Below are positions 34,614-43,023 of a DNA stretch of 64,000 nt, in pieces (the first letter of the stretch is position 1; each line of letters begins with the position of its first letter). The position numbers and the translations under genes are program-made. The stretch comes from Cyclobacteriaceae bacterium (GTDB taxonomy: Bacteria > Bacteroidota > Bacteroidia > Cytophagales > Cyclobacteriaceae): NCBI GenBank assembly GCA_016787565.1, contig JAEUUG010000013.1, positions 280,212-344,211 of the forward strand, read 5' to 3'. The notes beneath the pieces were generated by a model. It saw nothing but the letters and a program-made list of their open reading frames with translations. It was not told where the DNA came from and searched no databases.

Positions 34614-35777
34614 TTAGTTTATATGCGCGACCTCTTTCCATCCAACAACGTTAATATTATCCGTTGTACTGGCTTGCTTTTCACCACCATATATCAGCAC
34701 AGTTGTATTCCCTCTGCTATTCTTCAACCAATACCGTAAACCTTTCATCATATCAGGTGTATACTTTGCCGATGACTTTACTTCAATACATTTTGGTGCG
34801 CCATCCTGTTCTACTATCAGATCAATTTCATTACCTGCGCTATCCCTGAAAAAATACATACCATCAGAAAGTCCACTGTTTAAGCGATTCTTTTTTATTT
34901 CACTTATTACCCAGTTCTCAAAAATATTTCCATAGAGAGGATGTTTTCGTAAACCGGATACAGAAGTAATGGATAATAAATTGCACAACACGCCCGTATC
35001 ATAGAAGTATAACTTTGGTGATTTAATGATCCGCTTATTTAAATTATTATGATACGGCTGAAGTAAAAAAATAATGTAACTGCTCTCCAAAACCGTTAAC
35101 CAGGATTGTACTGTTTTTGCATCTACACCAGCAGCGGCCCCCAACGCATCCCTATTTACCAATTGCCCAGCATATCCCGCGCATAAATGTAAGAACCTGT
35201 CAAACGCATTTAAATTCAGAATATTTTTTATCAAGCGTACATCCCGTTGAATATACGTTTTTATATACGCTGACATCCATTTTGATGGGTCCAGATTCTG
35301 CTGCCAAATCTCAGGATACCCTCCCTTTAAAATGTGTGTGGCTATATCAGCTGCCTCCATTCGCGCATCACACAATTCAGCAAATGTTAAGGGTAATAAT
35401 TCCAGATAGCCTACACGCCCTGCCAATGATTGCGAAAGTTGCTCTTGTAACAAGAAATTAGATGATCCCGTTAAAATAAACTTACCACGAGCGCGTGATA
35501 CGTCCAACTCACCTTGCAAGTACCTAAACAAATCTGGTACGCGTTGCACTTCATCTAAAATAGCCCCATTTTTATAGTGCCTTAAGAAATCCACCCCTTC
35601 CATTCTAACCCTTGCCTCTGTTTCAGGTACTTCAAAATTCAAATATGGTTTATCGCCAAAGAGTTGATGGCTGAGTGTGGTTTTTCCGCTCTGTCTGGGG
35701 CCTACCATGCAAACTGCACGAAAGGTGCTGGCAGTTTCCTTTGCGTGCATTCTAATATGACGAGAAATTGTTTTCAT
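34614..35777 (-). CDS. AAA-family ATPase with DUF4143 domain
   Basis: The 387-residue protein has an AAA_14 ATPase part with Walker A GPRQSGKTTLSHQLF near residue 30 and Walker B AILDEVQRVPDLF near 95, plus sensor ILTGSSNFLL. The C-terminal DUF4143 part from about 190 has the nuclease-like end EIDLIVEQDGAPKCIEVKSS. The family is widespread and mobile in Bacteroidota; its function is not established. It is intact and has its own promoter with direct repeats. It stands between near-identical direct repeats that copy the start of the next gene. It has no evident role in polysaccharide synthesis. Confidence 0.92.
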   Translation of the reverse strand: MKTISRHIRMHAKETASTFRAVCMVGPRQSGKTTLSHQLFGDKPYLNFEVPETEARVRMEGVDFLRHYKNGAILDEVQRVPDLFRYLQGELDVSRARGKFILTGSSNFLLQEQLSQSLAGRVGYLELLPLTFAELCDARMEAADIATHILKGGYPEIWQQNLDPSKWMSAYIKTYIQRDVRLIKNILNLNAFDRFLHLCAGYAGQLVNRDALGAAAGVDAKTVQSWLTVLESSYIIFLLQPYHNNLNKRIIKSPKLYFYDTGVLCNLLSITSVSGLRKHPLYGNIFENWVISEIKKNRLNSGLSDGMYFFRDSAGNEIDLIVEQDGAPKCIEVKSSAKYTPDMMKGLRYWLKNSRGNTTVLIYGGEKQASTTDNINVVGWKEVAHIN

Positions 35778-35783
35778 ATAGCG

Positions 35784-35854
35784 ATTCCGGATTTACAAAG
35801 ATAAGCATTTCCGGAATACAATTCCGGATTTACAAAAAATTGCAAATCTGGAAT
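35784..35854 (-). promoter_or_regulatory. Promoter and repeated operator of the DUF4143 ATPase gene
   Basis: The minus strand has TATCTTTG (35803-35796), a perfect TAnnTTTG -7 box, about 19 bp from the ATG. It overlaps a direct repeat of TTTGTAAATCCGGAAT found at 35784-35799 and 35821-35836. Half-sites ATTTCCGGAATA (35807-35818) and CAAATCTGGAAT (35843-35854) lie between and beyond. Repeats overlapping the -7 region suggest autorepression by the encoded protein or another factor. This is inference. Confidence 0.6.
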
Positions 35855-35889
35855 AAGTGCGTATCGGTACATAAAGTAGAACCCCACTA

Positions 35890-35985
35890 CTGGTCGTGAA
35901 GCTTGAGCGTTTCAGGTAACAGCATTTCAGCACCACCTCTGCCCAGCGATTTGATGATGTGAAGTATTTTTATTTTAGGTTCCAA
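35890..35985. repeat. Junction repeat J2 (duplicated glycosyltransferase start)
   Basis: This 96-bp segment copies the first 96 bp of the downstream glycosyltransferase gene with one mismatch and stops exactly at its TTG start codon. Together with J1 it brackets the intact ATPase gene. It is too short to encode anything itself. The near identity means the duplication is recent or kept homogeneous. Confidence 0.92.
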
Positions 35986-36956
35986 GGTTCGGGTCTTAAA
36001 GAGATATCAGGTTTATCGTTCATCATCCATCGAACATAATGCTCGGTTTGAGCTGCTAAAAAATAGGGCAAACTCAGTAAAATAAAATTCTTGCCACCGG
36101 GTGTTTGTACCCTATCAAGTTTAAGCTTACCACAATAGAGCCGGACAGCAAAATGGTGCGGAGCAATCTCCATGAACAAATGTAACGATCTAAGCTTCCC
36201 TATTGCCCGATTTAACTTCTATTGGAATAAGGTTGCCATCAACATCTAATACATAATCAACTTCAGCGGAAGCATCTTTCTTCTGTCGTACCCAAAATGA
36301 AAGATTAAAAAGTACAAGATGCTCAATCATTTTTCCCTGGTATACTCCCTGCAAATCATTTGTTGAAATCAAATCTTTTTGCAGACCCATGAAATGATTC
36401 ATCAGCCCTGTATCCAGTATATGCAAACGAGGCTATTTTTTTAAATCAGGTGAGATCGGCAACGTTGGGTACACCAAATATACCAGCATGGCCTTTTCAA
36501 GAGTACGCAGCGCCTCTCCCTCTTCACGTGAGCCATAATTTGAGTTACCAAAATATTGAAATACAATGCGCTTGCCGGCTTCAGCAAAAGACGCTTTAAT
36601 GGTATGCCTGATTACCTGTGTAAGGGTTGCGTTGCGGGCGTACTTTTCAACATCTTCTATGTAAGAAACCAGCAGTGACTCGTAAACAGGTTTCAACTGG
36701 GTAAGGTCACTATGGTGCACCTAATGATTAACAACTTCCGGCATACCTCCGATGAGTGCATACCGGTAAAAGAGATTCAACAGTTTTGTAAATGCAAAAT
36801 CGTCAAATGGAATTTTTCGAAATTGATTCAGTGCGGCTTGTTCGCCAAGCGCACCCAAAAATTCACGAAATGATACCGGCCTGATTACCCTGTATTCCAC
36901 TCGGCCTACCGGTACCATAACCTTATCATCCAGGATCGTCTCCAGCAGCGATCACA
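35970..36956 (-). pseudogene. Decayed DUF4143 ATPase of a different subfamily
   Basis: One reading frame runs SLLETILDDKVMVPVGRVEYR... through ...GGMPEVVNH, a TAG stop, VHHSDLTQLKPVYESLLVSY..., a second TAG stop, and PRLHILDTGLMNHFMG...IPIEVKSGNREA. A frameshift near 36190 follows, then SLHLFMEIAPHHFAVRLY. Two stops and a frameshift show it is dead. The Walker A half is missing. The GRVEYRVIRPVSFREFL segment differs clearly from the intact ATPase (GRVGYLELLPLTFAEL), so this is not a copy of that gene but another member of the family at the same place. Confidence 0.85.
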
Positions 36957-37040
36957 GGGCTTTTATAGTTATGAATTGTAATAAAGATAGGGTTATTTAC
37001 CCGAGCAAGTGGCTCTCTACTATCCGGTTTCACCTGAGAT
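36957..37040. other. Spacer between the decayed ATPase and J3
   Basis: This short stretch has no recognisable coding content. The N-terminal half of the decayed ATPase should have been here and has been lost. It marks a deletion boundary. Confidence 0.4.
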
Positions 37041-37172
37041 GAAAATAGATGTAATGAAACTCAAAATGTTGCTGATCATGAAGCTTCAGTGTTTCCGCCA
37101 GTAACATTTCGGCACCACCGCTGCCCAGCGATTTGATTATGTGAAGTATTTATTTTATAGGTTTCAAGTTCT
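37041..37172. repeat. Junction repeat J3 (older copy of the glycosyltransferase start)
   Basis: The segment aligns along its whole length with 34461-34592. It carries many substitutions and a change near the start codon that breaks the frame (a TAA follows within a few codons). It is the oldest of the three copies. It lies between two ATPase remnants. Confidence 0.85.
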
Positions 37173-37222
37173 GTATTGTTTCCGGTCACAAGTTTCCTGT
37201 GCCCATTTGCCTCAATAGATTT

Positions 37223-37378
37223 TAGCTAGTTTATATTCGTCACTTCTTTCCATCCTACAGCGTTACTATTATCCGTTGTCTTGGCTTGCATTTCACCACC
37301 ATAAATCAGCACTGTTGTATTCCCTCTGCAATGCTTCAACCACTTCCGTAAAACTTTAGTATCAGGTTGCTTGTAACT
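37223..37378 (-). pseudogene. C-terminal remnant of a third DUF4143 ATPase
   Basis: The minus strand encodes KVLRKWLKHCRGNTTVLIYGG and then VGWKEVTNIN before a stop. It matches the end of the intact ATPase (RYWLKNSRGNTTVLIYGG, VGWKEVAHIN) with moderate divergence. Only about 48 residues remain; everything upstream is replaced by the neighbouring glycosyltransferase gene. Its position before J3 repeats the order ATPase-junction seen twice more in this stretch. Confidence 0.8.
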
Positions 37379-37381
37379 AGT

Positions 37382-38485
37382 TTACAGCAAAATACCAGAA
37401 ACCTTCTTATATACTTCTAAAAAGCGCTGTGCAATTACTTTGTTATCATACTCCCGCACCACAAGCTGATGTGCATTCTCTGTTATTGTGTTCAATTCCT
37501 CTTTTGACATGCCTAGCACTTGCTTCACATCTTTTGCAAATCCATCCTCATCTCCCGCTTTTACCAGCCAGCCTGTTTCTTTTCTTACCACCTCGGAAAT
37601 ACCCCCCACATTATACGCTATTACAGGTGTGCGGCAATACATAGCTTCTAAAATAACTCCGGGAAGTCCTTCAATTAAACTTGGCAAAACAAATGCCTGT
37701 GCATTGGCAACTATGGAAAGCACATCCGTGCGGTAGCCTGCCACCAAAACACGACCAGCTAATTTCATGTCTACAAGCTGATGTTCTACTGTTGTTCTGA
37801 GTTTACCATCGCCAATCATTATGACTTTCACATCTTCCCCGCTATCTACAAGTTTGTGAAGAATTTTTATTAAACCACTATGATTTTTCTCCGGAACAAA
37901 GCTGGCAACATGAACCAGTATTTTTCCTGATGCAAAAAAAGAAATTAGGTCAGGCGGAATAGTTCTGTTAACCTGCAGGAGATTGATACCAATTGGCAGC
38001 GTAGTAGTTTTTGAATTATTGTAAGCATAGGTTTTTAAAAAATCCTGACGGCACAATTCACTTACAGAAATAACATGTCGCATGTTATGCACTAAAAATT
38101 TATTAAACAGCAACTTGGGTGTAGTGTTAATAAAGTCACTCACTTTATTGGCATTGCGAAAAACAATAGGTGCTTTCCATTGGAAAAATAACTTAGAAAA
38201 TACCGCAAACTTCAGTGTATCTCCGGCATTGGCCTGCACTACATCTGGCTCAAAGTTTTTAATTTCCTGCGCCAGCTGTTTCCAGCCCTGCCAATCAATA
38301 AAGCGCTTGGACAATGGACGTTGCAACTTAACATGGTTACCTTTAAAGGGAAGTTCCGAAGTTCCAGGCAACAAACTTACCATAAGAACCTGATGCCCTG
38401 CTTCAACCAGATGGTTTGATAACTGGCTTGCAAACATTTCCGCACCGCGAAGTTGAGACTTCTGTATGAGTTGCAGGATTTTCAA
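37382..38485 (-). CDS. GT4-family glycosyltransferase
   Basis: The 367-residue GT-B protein has N-terminal KSQLRGAEMFASQLSNHL, a central VHVASFVPEKNHSG and the donor motif IEGLPGVILEAMYCRTPVIAYNVGG. It starts with TTG, overlapping the methyltransferase stop in TTGA. It is the last gene of the large polysaccharide operon before the ATPase insertions. Sugar specificity is unknown. Confidence 0.9.
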   Translation of the reverse strand: MKILQLIQKSQLRGAEMFASQLSNHLVEAGHQVLMVSLLPGTSELPFKGNHVKLQRPLSKRFIDWQGWKQLAQEIKNFEPDVVQANAGDTLKFAVFSKLFFQWKAPIVFRNANKVSDFINTTPKLLFNKFLVHNMRHVISVSELCRQDFLKTYAYNNSKTTTLPIGINLLQVNRTIPPDLISFFASGKILVHVASFVPEKNHSGLIKILHKLVDSGEDVKVIMIGDGKLRTTVEHQLVDMKLAGRVLVAGYRTDVLSIVANAQAFVLPSLIEGLPGVILEAMYCRTPVIAYNVGGISEVVRKETGWLVKAGDEDGFAKDVKQVLGMSKEELNTITENAHQLVVREYDNKVIAQRFLEVYKKVSGILL

Positions 38486-39126
38486 GATACTTTAATCTTG
38501 GCCACCACATATAAAGTATTCCATGCAACACGATCAGGTAATACCAAAGCGCGAAGGCGGAGTACAAATTTTCTGAAAAAATTAAACGTTTCATGCTTAA
38601 GATAACCAACTTCAACTACCTCAAACCCTTTACGTTCCAATAAGGTAGTAATCGTTGTTTCACAAAACCAGCAGGTGTGCTCTGCATTGACTTTAAGCCC
38701 TCCCGTTGACGCATAGATAAAATTGCTAATACGCAATGCATTGGGTGTAGTCATCAATAGCACACCATCATCAGTAAGGTGCTTTCTAACGGATTCTAAG
38801 AAGCCCCCAGGATTATCTAAATGTTCTATTAGTTCACCAGCATGCACAAGATTGAACTTTCTATTCAGCTCAAAATTCTGTGCATTTCCTTGGGACACAT
38901 CAAATCCCTTCTGTTTAATATTATTAACACTTTCTTGATCCAAATCAAGACCATAAATCGATTTGGCAATAGATTTAATATTTTTATGCATCCAATCCTC
39001 TTTCTTGTAACCCACCGCACAACCGATATCCAATATATCCTTACCGTCATAAAATTTTTGAAGCTGACGAAAACGAGTTGATTTTGTGCTTTTAGTCCAA
39101 GAAGGTTGCAGAATTGAATTGCTCAT
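38482..39126 (-). CDS. SAM-dependent methyltransferase
   Basis: The 214-residue class I methyltransferase has the SAM-binding motif ILDIGCAVGY at about 39-48, a second acidic strand (IYGLDLDQESV) and GELIEHLDNPGGFL typical of Methyltransf_11/23 enzymes. In this context it probably O-methylates a sugar of the repeat unit or a chain end. The ATG used begins MSNSILQPSWT; a TTG eight codons upstream is less likely. It overlaps the downstream glycosyltransferase by 4 bp. Confidence 0.87.
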   Translation of the reverse strand: MSNSILQPSWTKSTKSTRFRQLQKFYDGKDILDIGCAVGYKKEDWMHKNIKSIAKSIYGLDLDQESVNNIKQKGFDVSQGNAQNFELNRKFNLVHAGELIEHLDNPGGFLESVRKHLTDDGVLLMTTPNALRISNFIYASTGGLKVNAEHTCWFCETTITTLLERKGFEVVEVGYLKHETFNFFRKFVLRLRALVLPDRVAWNTLYVVAKIKVS

Positions 39127-39196
39127 ATATTTGCTATTGTTATTAAACAAAATTAGACTTCAAGTAAAACGCAAATTTTTCTCAAGATAGCGTACG

Positions 39197-40471
39197 TCAT
39201 GCACGTTTCACAGGGGCATGACAGTTTGGTTCGTCCAATGTTGATGAGTTAATACCAAAATAGTCTTCTATCATTTTAATTTGCTTTAAGATACCCATCT
39301 CCGTTAATGCATACTTTTTAGCCTTGGCAGCAGCTGAATCCACCGCAACCCGATCTGATTCGACCTTCAAAATCATTTCAGCTATTAATTCCTTTGAACC
39401 AGGTGGAACTAACCAACCACCATCACTCTCCTCGATCACGGATTTAACGTCACCGACAGCAGACGCAATGACTGGCACGCCTGCTGCAAAGAATTCTCGA
39501 AGTTTTAGCGGTGAATAATGAAATCCTTCATTCGATTGAGATGGCAAGATTGCCACATCAAAACTGCTTATATAGGCATGTATTTCATTGTGCGGTATAT
39601 TCCCCAAAAATATCACTCGATCATTTAATCGAAAGTCGGCCACCTTTTCTTGCAACCGAATACGCTCCGGTCCATCGCCAACCAATAATAATTTTGCACT
39701 TGGTATGGCAGAAGAAATATCCCTGAATGCATCAACCAATAAATCAAGGCTGTGAAATTTACGAAAACTGCCAATCCATCCAATTACAAAATTGTCTGTT
39801 AAGCCCAGCGATTTACGCACTTCGTTGGCTTTTGTCTTATCAAACTTGCCGGGTGATACAGTGCAAGGAGTGATAAGCACTCGACTTTCTTCAACTCCTA
39901 AATTCAAAACGGCACGTTTTACTTCTTCACTTACCACCAAAACCAGATCGGCCTCTCTGCAGGGAAGCGAATCGCCCCACCGCTTTGCAAACCACTCCCA
40001 GCCAGAACGAGGAACCCCCCATTTCCGTGATTCCCAAACATATGGAGCATCAACAAACAATACCGATGGTACTCCTAATCGTTTCGCCAGCTTCAATCCT
40101 CTGGTTTGAAAAAGATCGTGGTGCTGCCATACGTAGGGTGCGCTCCTGAATCTATCAACATCAATATTCAAGTGTTTTTGTTCTTCGAAAAACCAACGGA
40201 AATCCTTAGCAAAAGTCTCAATCAACTTACCAATATAGGATGTTCGGAAAATGCTTGGTTTACGCTTTATTCCTTTAACAGAAGCAGGAGCAAAACACCT
40301 TGCTCTGATCTGATCAGGTGAATATGCATTTTTTCCTGCAATTACTTCCGCCCTTCCATACCGCTCATTAAAGCCCTCTGCCCAATTGGCTATGGTAACC
40401 CAGACTGCATCAGCTCGCAGTAGCCTGAAATCAGGAGCTAAAAGCGGAAGTGTCACAAAGTCACTGCTCAT
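39197..40471 (-). CDS. GT4-family glycosyltransferase
   Basis: The 424-residue protein has the GT-B C-domain with IGWIGSFRKFHSLDLLVDAF, LLVGDGPER and NEGFHYSPLKLREFFAAGVPVIAS. In the donor motif the usual E-x7-E is altered (EGFHYSPLKLREF), as in a subgroup that uses the second Glu. The N-terminus (LLAPDFRLLRADAVWVT) is compatible with an acceptor-binding domain. Its ATG overlaps the pyruvyl transferase stop by 4 bp. Confidence 0.87.
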   Translation of the reverse strand: MSSDFVTLPLLAPDFRLLRADAVWVTIANWAEGFNERYGRAEVIAGKNAYSPDQIRARCFAPASVKGIKRKPSIFRTSYIGKLIETFAKDFRWFFEEQKHLNIDVDRFRSAPYVWQHHDLFQTRGLKLAKRLGVPSVLFVDAPYVWESRKWGVPRSGWEWFAKRWGDSLPCREADLVLVVSEEVKRAVLNLGVEESRVLITPCTVSPGKFDKTKANEVRKSLGLTDNFVIGWIGSFRKFHSLDLLVDAFRDISSAIPSAKLLLVGDGPERIRLQEKVADFRLNDRVIFLGNIPHNEIHAYISSFDVAILPSQSNEGFHYSPLKLREFFAAGVPVIASAVGDVKSVIEESDGGWLVPPGSKELIAEMILKVESDRVAVDSAAAKAKKYALTEMGILKQIKMIEDYFGINSSTLDEPNCHAPVKRA

Positions 40472-41535
40472 AAATTCTTTTTTTGAACGATATCAAGCGC
40501 CTTAGCTACATTTGGCTCAACATCTGATTTGCCATCAGCAACATAAAAGATAGCCTCACGCGCGGATGAAAAACAGTCTAAATAATTTCCGATTTTCCTG
40601 TAATGATTATCTAATAACACCTGAGGTTTCCCGATAAGCGTGGACAGAATATGGCCATGCAACCTATCTGTAATTACAACCTTTCCTCTACACAAAATTC
40701 GAATGCCTCTATTAAATCTGCTCCGGGCAAGCAAATCAAAAAAAGCCGAATCCACGTCCCCCATATAGTCTCGAAGCAATTTAGATCGTTGATACGATTT
40801 TTGAACGACTCTTCTTACGCGAACTGTAAACCTCATAATTAATCTTGAGTAAAATCTACCAGGTTCTCCATAGAGCCAATCCAGTTTTTCTGTTGTAAAA
40901 CTCATTTCCTCTTGGTGTTGGCCAACAGATTCATGGTCGGTCCTGGCTAACCAGACTACATCTACCACTGGCTTATTGCTTTCTGGTACATGACCCAGGG
41001 CAAATGCCATGTCCGGGCATAATTCAACTTTTAAATCGAGTTGTTTTAAAATCTGTAAACTCGCATTATCACGAACAAGAATATGAAAATCCTGATGTGC
41101 TCTTGCTATTTCACCAAAACGCATTTTATGAATATCATCATCAAAATGTACACTTTGTGGTAATTGAATTATCCTCATGTTTGGGAACAATTCAATTATC
41201 TTTTCCCGAAACATTTGATGTTCCGGCCAGACGCTACCCAAATTACCTCCACCATGGAGCAGAACTACACCATCTTTTCCTAAACGTCTGCGCAAAACAT
41301 TTTCAGAAAAACTATAAAGGTCGCATTGATATACAACATTCACCCCAATTTTTTCCAAGGCAACTTTTTCTCCAAGCCAGATGGCGTTATCGCCAACATT
41401 GTTGTGATTAGGAAAATCAAGCAAGGCTACTTTTGACCCTTTGCTTAACAACTGCCCAAGTCTATCAAATAGTAACCTTTGCTGCGCCTTTATTGTGTCA
41501 CTAAATATGTTTATTGCGCTCATACGATTTAACAT
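40468..41535 (-). CDS. Polysaccharide pyruvyl transferase family protein
   Basis: The 355-residue protein has the family markers HNNVGDNAIWLGE, LLHGGGNLGSVWPEHQMFRE, LPQSVHFDD and VITDRLHGHILSTLIGKPQVLLDN. These enzymes add pyruvate ketals from phosphoenolpyruvate to exopolysaccharide sugars such as galactose or mannose. Either of two nearby ATGs could be the start. Pyruvyl groups would add negative charge to the polymer, as would the putative nonulosonate and sulfate. Confidence 0.9.
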   Translation of the reverse strand: MLNRMSAINIFSDTIKAQQRLLFDRLGQLLSKGSKVALLDFPNHNNVGDNAIWLGEKVALEKIGVNVVYQCDLYSFSENVLRRRLGKDGVVLLHGGGNLGSVWPEHQMFREKIIELFPNMRIIQLPQSVHFDDDIHKMRFGEIARAHQDFHILVRDNASLQILKQLDLKVELCPDMAFALGHVPESNKPVVDVVWLARTDHESVGQHQEEMSFTTEKLDWLYGEPGRFYSRLIMRFTVRVRRVVQKSYQRSKLLRDYMGDVDSAFFDLLARSRFNRGIRILCRGKVVITDRLHGHILSTLIGKPQVLLDNHYRKIGNYLDCFSSAREAIFYVADGKSDVEPNVAKALDIVQKKNL

Positions 41536-41592
41536 TTCAAGATTACTAAATGATTAGTGCAGTCGGATTAATAGAAAAAAATTTGATGCCTT

Positions 41593-43023
41593 CTAACTCA
41601 TGTTGTTTAAGGAAGTCAATTTTTCATTCTCAATAAAGTGCACCATCTTTGAAAACATTACCGTTTGCGGAACACCCTGTGCCCAGAATTTGCTATGATC
41701 TGCGGTTCTTGCTCGTTCTGTGTTATGGCAATTAACATCATGCTCCCATGCACAAAAGAACCTACTAACATCATCAAAATTAATCTCAACACCATCACGT
41801 ATGGATAAAATTGCGGCTTCAAGATCGGCCTGACTCTTAATCCTATATGTCCCTGTGCAACCAATATAGGGTGATTCTCCAAAAAGCAATGCAGGGATTC
41901 CTTTTGCAACTGCCTCAATTCCAACCGTTCCTGTAATTGTCGCAATTGCTTTTGCATTTTTTAAAACTGTAGCAGAACTCACCGATGTTGAAACAAGTGA
42001 CACATTGGGTAGCGCTTTCATACCATTATAAAACCATTTACCCCGGTACAACTTAGGTCCTGTTAAAAAAGTTGAAGGATGCTCCTTTATATATAGATTC
42101 CAACCTTGGACTGAACAAACCGTAGACAACATTTGCGCCATAAGCCACTGTTGTGCAAACACACCACCTTCAGGAATGGAGGACCTTTCGGGTTGGAGGT
42201 GTAAGAATATAACGATATATGGCTTCGTCATGTCCAATTTTGGCTCACACTTGCTTTCGTAAAATTGCTTTAGCTGTCTTCTTTTAATATAAGTAATAGC
42301 CGCACCCATTGATTTTTTTGTAAACAAATCGAATCCCTTAGCTAATGAACGCTTCACAATTTGGAGTGGCTTAGCATTTCGTCTTTGCTTATGCATATAA
42401 ATTGGTGATGTTTCAGCGCCAAATCTTAACACTTTTAAGTATTCTACAGTTTGTGATGATAGTTCAATATGTTCTGATTGCAGATTAAGTGGTAAAAATG
42501 ATCTCTCCACTGTTCTATTGAGCGTAAACAGATGCGGAGCGAGATCTCTGCGAATCATAAGACTTTCTATGCCTTTTCTTTTTCCACATAAATAGAGCAA
42601 ATAGGTAAATATATTATGTGGAACATCCGGAAATAGTAACCAGTCAGGCTTAGAATACCTAAGTACGCTCTCTACCCACGCATACACTTCGTAACGAGCC
42701 TGACTACTGTGCATGTTGTTTTGATAGCCGCGCTCCCGATCAAGAAGAAAGCGAATATTTTCCTCTTCTTCAAAACTAAAGCCATGAAGCAAATTGGTCC
42801 CGAAGTCTATCAAGCCTAAATTTGATGGTATTGGTGCTTCAAATACTGGCGCATCTGGCCACACACCTAGAAGACGTTTCATGTCTTTTCTCCTAACTGC
42901 CCAACCACAAATCTCAATACCTTTCTCATTGCACAATTCAATAATGTGCTTTATTAATGCCTCGGTCCAAACAAATTCGAAAATAAAAACACGTGTTTTT
43001 AACTGATCGTTATCAATTTTCAT
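41593..43023 (-). CDS. Capsule polysaccharide synthesis-like protein (KpsC/S-type fold, tentative)
   Basis: The 476-residue protein starts at MKIDNDQLKTRVF, overlapping the upstream gene by 11 bp. The C-terminal half has NLYIKEHPSTFL and KAIATITGTVGIEAVAKGIPALLFGESPY. This KEHP...TGTVGxEA pattern is that of Kdo- or capsule-transferase proteins related to KpsS/LipB. The N-terminal half is unlike known families I can recall. It may transfer an acidic sugar, which fits the neighbouring NeuB and cytidylyltransferase genes. Substrate unknown. Confidence 0.7.
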   Translation of the reverse strand: MKIDNDQLKTRVFIFEFVWTEALIKHIIELCNEKGIEICGWAVRRKDMKRLLGVWPDAPVFEAPIPSNLGLIDFGTNLLHGFSFEEEENIRFLLDRERGYQNNMHSSQARYEVYAWVESVLRYSKPDWLLFPDVPHNIFTYLLYLCGKRKGIESLMIRRDLAPHLFTLNRTVERSFLPLNLQSEHIELSSQTVEYLKVLRFGAETSPIYMHKQRRNAKPLQIVKRSLAKGFDLFTKKSMGAAITYIKRRQLKQFYESKCEPKLDMTKPYIVIFLHLQPERSSIPEGGVFAQQWLMAQMLSTVCSVQGWNLYIKEHPSTFLTGPKLYRGKWFYNGMKALPNVSLVSTSVSSATVLKNAKAIATITGTVGIEAVAKGIPALLFGESPYIGCTGTYRIKSQADLEAAILSIRDGVEINFDDVSRFFCAWEHDVNCHNTERARTADHSKFWAQGVPQTVMFSKMVHFIENEKLTSLNNMS

